DNA from: Shinisaurus crocodilurus
Taxonomy: Eukaryota; Chordata; Lepidosauria; Squamata; Shinisauridae
Length of the DNA stretch: 64,000 bases
Direction: 5' to 3'
Assembly (NCBI GenBank): GCA_021292165.1
Contig: CM037877.1
Span: forward strand, 110,111,858-110,175,857
Below the pieces are notes generated by a model that made no database searches, had not been told where the DNA came from, and was given only the letters and a program-made list of their open reading frames with translations. Of this stretch, positions 22,046-31,439 are shown piece by piece. A program made the position numbers and the translations under genes. Each line of letters begins with the position of its first letter. The stretch's first letter is position 1.

Positions 22046-24916
22046 TCAAAGCATCTCTGACAGATGTCTGTCCAGCCGCACCTTGAATGCCTCCAGACTG
22101 GGAGAGCCCACCACCTTCCTAGGTAGTTGATTCCATTGTCTTATTGCTCTGACAGTCAGGAAATTTTTCCTGATGTTTAGGTGGAATCTAGGTTCCTGTA
22201 ACTTGAGCCCATTATTCCGTGTCCTGCAAACTGGGATGAACGAGAAGAGATCTTTGCCCTCCTCTGCGTGACATCCCTTCAAATACTGGAAGAGTGCGAT
22301 CATATCTCCCCTCAGTCTCCTCTTCTGAAGGCTAAACATGCCCAGTTCTTTCAGTCTCTCCTCATAGGGCCTTGTTTCCAGTCCCTTTATCATCCTTGTT
22401 GCCCTCCTCTGAACCCTCTCCAGTTTGTCTATGTCCTTCTTAAAGTGAGGTGCCCAGAACTGGACGCAGTACTCAAGATGAGGCCTAACCAGTGCCGAGT
22501 AAAGGGGAATTATCACTTCCCGCGATTTGGAAGCTATACTTCTATTAATACAGCCCAAAATTGCATTTGCCTTCTTTGCAGCCACGTCGCATTGCTGGCT
22601 CATATTCAGTTTGTGATCTACCACAATTCCAAGATCCTTCTCACTTGTAGTATTGTTGAGCCAAGTGTCCCCCATTCTGTAATTCTGCATTTGGTTTCCT
22701 CTCCCTAGGTGCAGCACTTGGCATTTATCCCTGTTAAATTTCATTCTGTTGTTTTCGGCCCAGCGCTCCAGCCTATCGAGGTCACTTTGAATTTTGTTTC
22801 TGTCTTCCAGAGTATTAGCTGTTCCACCCAACTTTGTGTCATCTGCAAATTTGATAAGCATTCCCTGTACCTCCTCATCCAAGTCATTAATAAAAATGTT
22901 GAAGAGCACCGGGCCCAGGACCGAGCCCTGTGGTACCCCGCTCGTTACCTCTCCCCAGTTTGAGAAGGAACCATTGATAAGCACTCTTTGAGTCCGATTC
23001 TTTAGCCAATTGTGGATCCACCTGATAGTTGTTCCATCTAGCCCACTCTTAGCTAGCTTACTAATCAGGATATCATGAGGCACTTTGTCGAAAGCTTTGC
23101 TGAAGTCCAGGTATATAATGTCCACAGCATTCCCACAGTCCACAAGGGAGGTTACCCGATCAAAAAATGAGATCAGATTAGTCTGACAGGATTTGTTCTT
23201 GACAAATCCATGCTGGCTTCTAGTAATCACTGCATTGTTTTCAAGGTGCTTGCAGACTGACTTCTTTATAATCTGCTCAAAAATCTTCCCGGGGATTGAT
23301 GTCAGACTGACTGGCCTATAGTTCCCAGGTTCCTCCTTCTTGCCCTTTTTGAAGATGGGAACAACATTTGCCCTCTTCCAGTCGTCTGGCACTTCACCTG
23401 TCCTCCATGATTTCTCAAAGATAATAGACAGTGGTTCTGAGAGTTCTTCTGCCAGTTCCTTTATTACTCTAGGATGCAGCTCATCAGGCCCTGGAGATTT
23501 AAACTCGTTCAGAGTAATCAGGTGCTCCTTGACCATTTGCCTATCAATCTCAAGCTGCAATTCTGCCCCTTCAGTCTGCACTTCAGGTTTGCCAGGGGGG
23601 TCATAGACCCTCTTTTGGGAGAAGACCGAGCCGAAGTAGGAATTGAACACTTCTGCCTTTTCTTTGTCTTCTGTTATCAATTTGCCATCCTCACTGCGTA
23701 GTTGAACCACCAGTTCTTTCTTCTGTCTTTTACTGTGCATGTATCTGAAGAAAGCTTTTTTGTTGCTTTTAGCATTCCTCGCTAACCTTAGCTCATTCTC
23801 AGCTTTAGCCTTCCTGACACTATTCCTGCAGTTCTGTGCTACCTGCCTGTACTCTTCCCCTGTAGCCTGTCCTTCCTTCCACTTCCTATACATGTCCTTT
23901 TTTGTTTTCAGGTCATCTTTGAGTTTATTGTGAAGCCACATTGGCTTTTTCTGTTGCCCTCTGCCTTTTTTCCTTGTGGGAATTGTTTGCAATTGTGACT
24001 TTAAAATTTCCTTTTTTAAAAACTCCCACCCCTCCTGGGCTCCCTTTCTCGTGAGAGTCACTTGCCATGGGATCTTACTAATCATTGTTCTGAGTTTGTT
24101 AAAATTGGCTTTCCTAAAATCCAGGGTACGTGTTTGGCTACACTCAGCTTTTGCTTCTGTTAGAATCAAGAACTCAAGTATAACATGGTCACTTTCCCCC
24201 AGAGTTCCCGAAACTGCCACTTTATCCACTAACTCGTCTCTGTTGGTTAGAATCAGGTCAAGGATAGCCGATCCTCTAGTTCCTTCCTCCACTTTCTGTA
24301 GGAGGAAGTTATCAGCAGCACAGCTCAGGAATTTCTTGGAGGGGCCATGTTTGGCTGAATAAGTCTCCCAACAGATATCAGGGAAATTGAAGTCTCCCAT
24401 TACTACCACATCGTGCCTCCTTGAAACACTGGCAATTTGCTTTTCAAAAGTTCCATCCTCGTCTTCTCCTTGATTGGGTGGTCGGTAGTAGACTCCAACC
24501 GCCATGTTCGCTTTATTCTTTGCCCCCTTTATTTTTACCCAGATGCTCTCAATGGGGCTGCCAAGCTCCTCTTCCTGTATCTCTGTGCAGAGATACGTAT
24601 TTTTAACATACAGTGCAACTCCACCTCCCTTTCTGTTGCTTCTGTTCCTTTTGAACAAGTTATACCCTTCAATTGCTGTATTCCAGTCATGGGAGTCATC
24701 CCACCAGGTTTCAGTTATCCCTATCAAGTCGTACTTGCCCTCATGTATCAAGAGTTCAAGTTCGTCTTGTTTATTGCCCATACTCTGGGCATTAGTATAG
24801 AGACATTGAAGACTATGTGCTTTATAGTCCGACTTTCCCCCTACATTTTGTGGTAGACTATCAATGGGCACCGCTGGAGCTGTTCTCTCCATTGTGGCAT
24901 AGAGGCCTTCTTCCAT
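22046..24916 (-). CDS. CR1 ORF2: endonuclease and reverse transcriptase, intact
   Basis: A 956-residue uninterrupted protein that nicks target DNA and copies CR1 RNA. The N-terminal AP-endonuclease domain has the expected residues: N42 (TNAQS), E69 (ITETWW), YYRPPNQ at 143-149, D175 and N177 (MGDFNFPD) and S242-D243-H244. A basic linker (about 310-400) precedes the reverse transcriptase: GNYRPVSL at 531-538, YLDFSKAFDKVPHDIL at 602-617, SGVPQGSVLGPVLFNIFIND at 659-678 and catalytic FADD at 690-693. The C terminus ends in LEAFKVRLDRHLSEML, typical of CR1. Length is close to the usual near-1000 residues. The ATG at 24916 lies 38 bases past the ORF1 stop in the original frame, so it is a plausible start. 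No stop or frameshift was found, so activity is possible in principle. Confidence 0.93.
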   Translation of the reverse strand: MEEGLYATMERTAPAVPIDSLPQNVGGKSDYKAHSLQCLYTNAQSMGNKQDELELLIHEGKYDLIGITETWWDDSHDWNTAIEGYNLFKRNRSNRKGGGVALYVKNTYLCTEIQEEELGSPIESIWVKIKGAKNKANMAVGVYYRPPNQGEDEDGTFEKQIASVSRRHDVVVMGDFNFPDICWETYSAKHGPSKKFLSCAADNFLLQKVEEGTRGSAILDLILTNRDELVDKVAVSGTLGESDHVILEFLILTEAKAECSQTRTLDFRKANFNKLRTMISKIPWQVTLTRKGAQEGWEFLKKEILKSQLQTIPTRKKGRGQQKKPMWLHNKLKDDLKTKKDMYRKWKEGQATGEEYRQVAQNCRNSVRKAKAENELRLARNAKSNKKAFFRYMHSKRQKKELVVQLRSEDGKLITEDKEKAEVFNSYFGSVFSQKRVYDPPGKPEVQTEGAELQLEIDRQMVKEHLITLNEFKSPGPDELHPRVIKELAEELSEPLSIIFEKSWRTGEVPDDWKRANVVPIFKKGKKEEPGNYRPVSLTSIPGKIFEQIIKKSVCKHLENNAVITRSQHGFVKNKSCQTNLISFFDRVTSLVDCGNAVDIIYLDFSKAFDKVPHDILISKLAKSGLDGTTIRWIHNWLKNRTQRVLINGSFSNWGEVTSGVPQGSVLGPVLFNIFINDLDEEVQGMLIKFADDTKLGGTANTLEDRNKIQSDLDRLERWAENNRMKFNRDKCQVLHLGRGNQMQNYRMGDTWLNNTTSEKDLGIVVDHKLNMSQQCDVAAKKANAILGCINRSIASKSREVIIPLYSALVRPHLEYCVQFWAPHFKKDIDKLERVQRRATRMIKGLETRPYEERLKELGMFSLQKRRLRGDMIALFQYLKGCHAEEGKDLFSFIPVCRTRNNGLKLQEPRFHLNIRKNFLTVRAIRQWNQLPRKVVGSPSLEAFKVRLDRHLSEML

Positions 24917-24954
24917 TGGTACCCCCGAGTTTATGTCTCCCTCCCCTGTTGGAT

Positions 24955-25982
24955 TCAGTTTAAAGCCCTCCTGATTAAGTTCCTCATGCTGTGTCCAAAC
25001 ACATTCTTCCCAGTCCTTGTGAGGTGCAACCCATCCTTTGCCAGCAGTCCATCTTCCAGGAAGTGTAGCCCGTGGTCCCAGAATCCAAATCCCTCACGTC
25101 GGCTCCACCTTCGTAGCCAGTCATTCACTCGGAGTATTTTTCTTTCCTTTCTATGCCTCTTCCAAGTACTGGAAGGATGGATGAGAAAACTATCTGGGCC
25201 CCGAAGTTCTTGAGTTCCCTTCCCAGCTCTTCAAAGTCTGCCGTGATTTCTTTGTAACTCCGCTTGGCAGTATCATTTGTACCCACGTGGAAGAGAAGAA
25301 AGGGGTATGTGTCGGTGGGCTGCATGAGCCTCGGCAGCTGCTCTGTCACATCCTTAATCCGTGCCCCAGGGAGACAGCACACCTGGCGAGTCCATGGGTC
25401 TTCGCGACATACTTTGGCTTCGATCCCCCGCAGGAGGGAGTCTCCCACTACGAGTACTCTTCTCTTCCTCTTGCTGTAGGCCTTGGTTTGATTGCCTCCA
25501 ATTGACTGACCCTCAGCCTCTTGCTCGCTGTCACGTTGGGTGCCCGGTAATCCGTCCTCTGCAGGCTGTCCTCTGCTCTCGTCCTCAAGTACATGGAAGC
25601 GGTTCCATAGCTCCACTGCTTCCACAGGTGCAGAGTGTCTTGTAGTTCTTCTGCTCCTAACAGTCACCCTTTTCCAGAGAGTTCCCCCTACGTTATTTTC
25701 CCTTGCCTCTGCAGTCTCCGACTCCACCTCATCCTGCAGTTGCCCTTCTGGCCCCTGTACTGTGCTTTGGTGCTGTAGATCCACCGTTCTGTCTAAGAAC
25801 TCCTCGCTTTCTCTTATGCTCCTGAGGGTTGACACTTGCTGCTCCAGTCCTCTGACCTTTTCTTCCAACAGCGTGACCAGCTTGCACTTGTTGCATGTGT
25901 AGGCCATGTCGATCTCCGGCAGGAAAACAAACATTGCACACCCCTTGCAGGTCACCACCACTGCTGAGTCCTTTCCTTCCAT
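24955..25982 (-). pseudogene. CR1 ORF1: zinc-finger and SGNH-esterase protein, one frameshift
   Basis: The first 285 codons (25982-25125) are open. They carry a CxxC...CxxC pair (C12, C15, C30, C33), a leucine-rich coiled-coil-like stretch (about 35-60), an acidic linker and the start of an SGNH hydrolase domain: GDSL at 180-183 and GTND at 234-237. CR1 ORF1 proteins are known to bear an esterase domain of this kind. The frame then closes at TGA 25125, but homologous sequence continues one frame over to a stop at 24955-24957, including the GLHLT segment with the expected C-terminal His block. A one-base indel in the A-rich stretch near 25140-25150 explains this. The lesion removes the final catalytic block, so this copy probably lacks a working ORF1 protein. 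Confidence 0.88.
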
Positions 25983-26005
25983 AGTGCTCTGTTTCTGTCT
26001 TCCTA

Positions 26006-26040
<35 letters not shown>

Positions 26041-26088
26041 TTTATTTTTATTTTTTATTTTTTTTAGGGACCTCCCCCTTGACCTCCG

Positions 26089-26230
26089 CTGCCGAACTCC
26101 TGTTTGCTCTCCCTGTTCGCTCGCTCTGTTCGCTCGCTCTCTGGGAGCCTGCTTGCCTTTTCACAGTCCCAAAAACAGCTGGAGCCTCTCTCCTGTTGTG
26201 CTCCTGCTCAGCTGGGAGTCAGGAACAGAA
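26089..26230 (-). repeat. 142-bp direct repeat, unit A1 (CR1 5' region)
   Basis: Matches 26388-26529 with two visible mismatches (g/a in ccgaactcc, g/t in gtttgctc). It contains gttcgctcgctc twice and ccaaaaacagctggagcc. On the minus strand it is the copy nearer ORF1. Confidence 0.9.
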
Positions 26231-26387
26231 TGAGCTCCCAGGCCACGCCCTGCAATCAGCCCCACTTCCTGCAATCAATCAGCTGCAATCAGCCCCAGGT
26301 AGTTGCAGTCAGCAGGAGCTTCTGCTCAACAGAATGAGCTCTCAGGCCACGCCTTTCCCTTGCAGCACTTGTTGTTGTACTACTCCA

Positions 26388-26529
26388 CTGCCAAACTCCT
26401 GTTTTCTCTCCCTGTTCGCTCGCTCTGTTCGCTCGCTCTCTGGGAGCCTGCTTGCCTTTTCACAGTCCCAAAAACAGCTGGAGCCTCTCTCCTGTTGTGC
26501 TCCTGCTCAGCTGGGAGTCAGGAACAGAA
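26388..26529 (-). repeat. 142-bp direct repeat, unit A2 (CR1 5' region)
   Basis: Second unit, offset exactly 299 bases from A1. The intervening 157 bp contain two copies of cagaatgagctc(c/t)caggccacgcc (26226 and 26330), so the duplicated block includes part of the spacer. Confidence 0.9.
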
Positions 26530-26553
26530 GCTGTGCAACACACTACACTCCTC

Positions 26554-26561
26554 GCCATCTT
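26554..26561 (-). promoter_or_regulatory. Possible YY1-type site near the CR1 5' end
   Basis: The minus strand reads gcggaagatggcgaggag here. AAGATGGC is the core recognised by YY1, which directs transcription start in mammalian L1 when placed near the 5' end. The location near the presumed 5' end of this CR1 is suggestive. An 8-bp match alone is weak evidence. Confidence 0.35.
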
Positions 26562-26589
26562 CCGCGACTCCCATTACAACAGGTTACCA

Positions 26590-27515
26590 GATGGAAGATG
26601 GTGCTGTAAAGGATTCGTTTGACGTGCTTTTCGCCTAGCATGTTTCTCCCTTTCACCTTGCACTCGGGCTTCTTCAAAGTCCATAGAACCTTTGTGAAAG
26701 GCCAACCACCAGTTAGATCGTTCATGGGCCAGAGCTTCCCAGTTCTTGATGTTTATATTGCGACAAGATATAGAATCAGGAGCTATGTACTCCCAGTAGG
26801 GTTACCCCCTGATATACCCATATGTTCACAACTTTCTTGAATAGATGCATTTTTGTATACAATGTCTGACCCAAGAACTGCATTGCAAAATGTGCAGACG
26901 TGTGTACCTGGAAGGATAACTGTGTTCCAATCTGCACATTAGTCCAGGGACTGGAAATTAGGTCAGTTTGCTTCAAAACAGAGACCAGACATTCTTCCCC
27001 ATTGCTAGTTCTGAGTCAACATGCTTAGGACGGTGCTGCAAAAGGACTGAGCAAGGGCTTCCAAATGAAGCCAGATTAGTTCATAAAAGGATTGTGCGTG
27101 GTATTGCGTATCCATGGCTCACAGGAGGGTCCTCAAAGCACTGTGATACTGTAGTCATAGTTGTGCTAGCAATGTGGATTGTAGCCAAGCCAAGAGATAC
27201 CCTTAACTTATTATGGTGCTTTTGGATGTTTCATCTGCAGGTCTCTCAATTGAGTCTATTGTTCAATAAATAGGGAACGCTTTAGAGCATTCTTATCTCA
27301 GGACCCAAATACATGTGGCATTATCCACACTTTGAAACAGCATGTTTAAACTGACCACTTCTATTTTTAAGGCAAAGCAGTTGTAGAATGGCAGTTTCCT
27401 ATTGAAAATCCCCCTCCCTGCTGCTATTCCCACTGCCCCGAAGGTACTGTTTGCCGCAAAGGGCTCAGAGAATGAACCGGATTGAAATTTTACTCCAGTC
27501 AAAAAAGTGCTAGGT
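26590..27515. other. Nothing recognised
   Basis: Unique sequence. Part of 26815-26990 has the atgcatttttgtatacaat style of the AT repeat at 5690, but too diverged to align with confidence. Confidence 0.35.
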
Positions 27516-27525
27516 GGCCTTAGCC

Positions 27526-28018
27526 CAAGGGTGGGCAACCTGGGCTCTGGGGAAAAGCCTCCCATTTTGATGCCGCTATTATTTATTTATTTATTTATTT
27601 ATTTTATTATATTATATTTATACCCCGCCTTTTTTCCTGCAAGGAACTGAAGGCGGCTTACACAAACTTCCTCCTTCTCCTCTCCATTTTATCCTCACAA
27701 CAACCTTGTGAGGTAGGTTAGGCTGAGAGTCAGTGACTGGCGCCCAAAGTCACCCAGTGAGTTTCATGGCTGAGCGGGGACTGGAACCCGGATCTCCTGA
27801 CTCCTGACTCCCAGTCCAACACTCTCACCACTGCGCCACACTGGCACTATTATAGCAGTGCCAGGACAGTGATCCCAATCAGGCTTCCTGGAGCAGCCAA
27901 AACAGCGATCCAGATCGGTTGGGGGGGGGGGGATTTCATTCCTTGTGTGTCTGCATGCATGTGCATGCATCTGGCACTGCATGTGGCCCTTCGAACTGAA
28001 GAGCTTTCCCCACCCCTG
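27526..28018. mobile_element. hAT MITE with 8-bp target duplication, carrying a SINE
   Basis: Begins caagggtgggcaacc and ends ctttccccacccctg (inverted ends), flanked by ccttagcc (27518-27525) and ccttaggc (28019-28026), a 7/8 match. Eight-base duplications are diagnostic of hAT transposition. A tRNA-SINE (27582-27844) has landed inside, so the original element was about 220 bp. A G-run of about 12 sits near 27920. Confidence 0.75.
27582..27844 (-). mobile_element. tRNA-derived SINE with L2-like tail, copy 2
   Basis: The minus strand starts ccagtgtggcgcagtggtga (A box) with a B-box-like gggttccagtcccc. It runs through the gtgactttggg and gttgttgtgaggataaaatg blocks to ggcggggtataaatata and (AAAT)n. 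It is flanked by cgctatta (27574-27581) and cactatta (27845-27852), a near-perfect target duplication. This is the most complete head of the three copies. Confidence 0.85.
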
Positions 28019-28054
28019 CCTTAGGCTAACCACCGTTCTCTCTTCAATTCAGAC

Positions 28055-28257
28055 ACACACACACACACACACACACAATCTGCAATACAAGGGATAATAA
28101 TACTGACCCACCCTACAGGGTTGTTAGAAAAAGTACTGAGAAGTACTGTCTTGTTGATTGACTGCCCAGAGAGCTTCTGCTATTGGGTGGTATAAAAATG
28201 AAATAAATAAATAGATAGATAGATAGATAAAGATAAGATAAGATAAGATAAGATAAT
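28055..28257 (+). repeat. (AC)n, SINE/LINE tail and (ATAG)/(ATAAG) repeats
   Basis: (AC)n at about 28052-28076. A tail ttgctattgggtggtataaa, reading as an L2-type 3' end, covers about 28140-28205. (ATAG)n and (ATAAG)n tracts follow to 28257. The preceding tactgacccaccctacaggg resembles a SINE body. Confidence 0.6.
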
Positions 28258-28311
28258 TTACATAAATTATGTACATTATTACAAGCATATAAAGTCTGCA
28301 TACAAACTGAG

Positions 28312-28395
28312 CCTGTGTGCATCTACTCAGAAGTAAGTCCCACTGAGTTTGATGGGGATTACTCCCAAGTAAGTATGCATAGGGTTGCAGCCTCA
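28312..28395. mobile_element. ~80-bp palindromic MITE, well preserved
   Basis: gtgtgcatctactcagaagt, aagtcccactgagtttgatg, ggattactcccaagtaagta, tgcatagggttgcagcc. The two halves are inverted around ccactgagtttgatgggg. Confidence 0.65.
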
Positions 28396-28399
28396 GTAT

Positions 28400-29305
28400 C
28401 CTTGGAAGAGCAGCTTCAGCATGTTGAGGTCACCATCAGCTGGAACACTGCCTGGCCCTTCCCCACATGAATACGTTAAATGGCAATCTGGGTTATACTT
28501 GTTAAATAGTCAGTTTGAAACATGTTATACCTGCACTGTTTTTACAACTAGATTCTGGAACACAAGAGCACCTTCCTCTGTGGTTCTACCTTCCCTGTTT
28601 TACAATGATGCTCACACCTGAACTCTGCTCTGCTATGCATCAGCATATCCTGTGCAGGCTTTAGTGGAAGGTGCTGTTTGGTATTTTAAACATTTGCTCT
28701 TCAGCTCACCTACTTTTCATCCCAAGCCTTCTTTGACAGAGTGGCTGCTGATCCAGGTACCCTTCCATAAAAGCTTTATATTGTTTTAAAAATGTTTTAT
28801 TTCCTCTGTAGAAAATTTTCATTCGTTATTAGCTTTATTTTGAGAAGCAACAGGGATGTATGTTGTCATCCAGAAAGACGAAACAATCTGTGAAGGGGCA
28901 GGGGAATGTTGCAAATTCCAAATTTCCTTCCACGTTTACCGTGGTGATCATAACAATTCCTGCAAATGGTAATCATAACCATTCTCTCTCTTTTGCTAAA
29001 AGAAATTCCTCTACTTATTACCATGGAGGCAAAGTTTACAGGCTAGGTTCTGAATAGAAGAAATAATTGAATCACATGATCAGCAGCCCCACATGATATA
29101 TCTGTTACAGGACTATACCAGTGCAGATTACTGATCAATTTTTTGAATAATCCCTCACATTTAAAAACAAACAAACACTTCTTGCACATTCAAGAGTACT
29201 GAGTTGTCTGTGCAGAGAGTTTTTTGTTTTTTTAATGGGGGGTAGCATTCAAATATTTGATCGCCTATCTACAGTCTACAGTGGTATAGTGCAACAACAG
29301 ATACA
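28400..29305. other. Nothing recognised
   Basis: Unique sequence with scattered short frames and no repeat termini. Confidence 0.4.
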
Positions 29306-29312
29306 TCTTTTA

Positions 29313-29442
29313 GGGCACAATCCTATGCATGTTTAGACAGAAAAAGGTCCTACAACTCCCAGCATTCCTCAGCCAGCATGGCTGGGGAATACTGGGAGTT
29401 GTAGGACCTCTTTTCTGTCTAAACATGCATAGGATTGCGCCC
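29313..29442. mobile_element. 130-bp palindromic Harbinger-like MITE with TTA duplication
   Basis: The element is almost wholly self-complementary: gggcacaatcctatgcatgt at the left matches acatgcataggattgcgccc at the right, and ctacaactcccagcattcc matches gaatactgggagttgtag. TTA flanks both sides (29310-29312 and 29443-29445), as in PIF/Harbinger transposition. The high arm identity suggests a recent origin. Confidence 0.75.
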
Positions 29443-29829
29443 TTATCTTGACTGTTGCAAGAAGTGGGTTGAAGGAAAGGAGATTCTATTCCGAAGCTAC
29501 AAGGATGGAGATGAAAGTGCTGATGTGCTAGTTCTAGTGTGTAGTTATTTATCATTTTGTAATCATTCTGTGAAAATCCTGTTATCAACCAATTCACTCC
29601 CCAAATAATTAGCAACAATATGTAGCAAAAAGGTGGGGGGGATGAGGAGGGTAGCACCAGAAATTGAAAAACACAAGAAAAATGTCAACTGCCAAGTTGG
29701 CACTGAACTGGATGATTCATTCTGGGAGTATAAAAATCATTAAGAGCCCAACATGTTTCAGTTAAAAGCTTATTCAGAGGCAATGGAATCTATTATACTT
29801 TTCTATAAGAAACCTTTCTCTGAAATGAA

Positions 29830-30600
29830 TACCCTTCCCCCAGCTACCACCTGTTGCTAGGGAGAAGTTTGCACAGACCAGACCAGACATGGAGAGTGGA
29901 GGAGAGTCAGACCACAATCAGGCCACTGCCTCAGGGCCAATTAGGGCAGTGGGGGGGGGGGGCGAAGAGCCGAGGTCTCTATTTAAGGCCCGGCATCTCC
30001 GCCCCCGAGGCAGCGTTTTCTTTTTCCAGCTCCCTCCCTGTATAGCAGTGTGGGCTTTGCTGGTCGTCCTTTTGGGGGCCAAGTAGGATTTTTGATCTGC
30101 TGTCCTAGTTGGCCTCGGGCAGTGGGTGTGTTTCGCCTACTCCACACTGTGAAGCAGGGTTGGGTTAGTGCTTTGACTTTTGGTCACATTTTTGCGGGAA
30201 GTGCAGAAATAGGCAGGCATTTTAGGGTTTGGTGATCATCCAATGGCACCTTTCAGGGGACTGGCGATAACCTGATGCTCTCCTGGCTGTTGTCCCTTGT
30301 GGGAGGTTGGGCCGTCTTTGGGGTTTCCCCGCCTCACTCACCAGTTGTCCTGCGGTGCCAGGCGGAGCGGACACCAGGAAGGCCCTCCAGCACTAAGTGG
30401 TGTAAAGCTTTGGGGCGGCAAGTACCGTATCGCGCCACCCTTTTGGCTTGGATGCTTTCACTTATGATTTAAGTACTGGCCGTGGGCTGGTTTAGTTAGA
30501 ACCGCACTCCTCCCTTTGCAGATCTTTGATTGATTAATAAATGTGGCCCTGATTTGATCCCATTCTGGTCTCTTCATTTCCTCCCTTACGTGCACAATAG
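29830..30600 (+). mobile_element. LTR-like block, family LTR-1, copy A
   Basis: Related along its length to 37330-38110. Features in order: ggccaattag (CCAAT), a G-run, ctatttaaggcc (TATA-like, about 29978), gtgtttcgcctactccacac (about 30127), tggcacctttcaggggactg (about 30245), cctttgcagatc, a polyadenylation signal taataaat (about 30534) and an end near ctcccttacgtgca. This is the organisation of a solo LTR. No internal retroviral or gypsy genes are adjacent. The exact 5' end and target duplication were not resolved. Confidence 0.55.
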
Positions 30601-30604
30601 GTTC

Positions 30605-30905
30605 TCATAATTAAAGTTCAAATTCTTTTTTAAATTTATCGAACAGTTTATATACCTACTGCCTTCCAAACCAATTTATTCCCACCAAACCCCAATAAAA
30701 GCATAGAATTAAAAGTAAAAACTAACAGTGATTAAAAAGTAAAAAATGAACAGAGGTTATACAATGAGACAATGAGATTTGTAGTTGTAAAAAGAATTGC
30801 CCAGCAATGATAAAGTTTAAACACTTCTGAAACAGAAGTGTTCCTTGGGTTCCTTGCAGGAAAAAAGGTGGGGTATATAATAAATAAATAAATAAATAAA
30901 TATTG
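30605..30905. mobile_element. LINE/SINE 3' tails
   Basis: About 30625-30770 resembles a reversed LINE 3' end (gaacagtttatatacctact). 30838-30903 (ttccttgggttccttgcagg, aaaaaaggtggggtatataa, then (AAAT)n) is the 3' tail of the tRNA-SINE family in plus orientation. Confidence 0.5.
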
Positions 30906-31064
30906 TTTCCTGAAGACCAACTAAGTTGGAAATCAATGGCCTATGAATATGAAGCTCTGGGCCCCACACCGGCCAAAATCTGCTCCCATGAAAGCAGGGT
31001 TCCCATTTGTGTATATAGAGTCTTTGACATACAGTTTGTACACGTGTAACATCTGTGTAGACAG

Positions 31065-31435
31065 AAGACTGGGGGCTAAACTAGCATGTAGCATGTACCT
31101 GAGCCTAATTATTTTTTACTTCAGTGTAAGCATGCAGGCTCCTGATCCAGATACAGATCAGGACCACGGCATGTGGTTGGGGGGGTTAAACTTTCCCACC
31201 CAGATGCCCCCTCAATTTCCCCCCCTCCCCTCCATGGGAACTGAAGAAAGTAAACCTCCATTGGAGACACAGAGCAAGGCTTGCCCTTCTGATCAGATGT
31301 TTTAGTTCACATATGACTACATTCCATTAAGCAGGCATGGGATAAGCAAGGAACACTACAATCATAAGAATTTAGTAAGTCTTGTTGAAGTAAATGGGAT
31401 GTACACCTCAGTAAGTGTTAGGATTGCAACCTAAG
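31065..31435. mobile_element. Decayed foldback remnant and ~80-bp MITE
   Basis: About 31135-31290 (ctcctgatccagatacagat, aggaccac, gggggggttaaactttccc) matches the right half of the foldback at 38392-38805. 31355-31435 is a diverged ~80-bp palindromic MITE ending gtgttaggattgcaacctaa. Confidence 0.4.
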
Positions 31436-31439
31436 AAAT

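Larger units (their letters stand above)
21962..26580 (-). mobile_element. CR1: Near-full-length CR1 LINE
   Basis: On the minus strand the element reads 5' region (about 26580-25983), ORF1 (25982-24955), a 37-nt gap, ORF2 (24916-22046), and a short 3' UTR ending in the CR1 hallmark of repeated attctatg-type octamers (ttctatgattctatgat, at 21962-21979). Most CR1 copies are short 3' fragments such as those at 3149 and 41385, so a copy of about 4.6 kb with intact ORF2 is unusual. No target-site duplication was seen, as is normal for CR1. The 5' boundary is an estimate from the end of the recognisable duplicated region. Confidence 0.92.
25983..26580 (-). promoter_or_regulatory. CR1 5' region (putative internal promoter)
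   Basis: About 600 bp between the ORF1 start and the estimated 5' end. It contains an (AT)n microsatellite at 26008-26037, a T-rich patch at 26038-26065, and two near-identical 142-bp direct repeats. LINEs rely on a promoter in this position. No TATA-like element belonging to the CR1 was recognised. Functional promoter activity is inferred only. Confidence 0.55.

Noticed and set aside
22268..25902. Plus-strand frames of 60-146 codons across the CR1
   Set aside because: They are antisense shadows of the CR1 ORF1 and ORF2, which have recognised domains.
27582..27844. A genuine tRNA gene at the SINE head
   Set aside because: The A and B boxes are there, but no complete acceptor stem or anticodon arm forms and a SINE body follows. 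The same head recurs in other copies.
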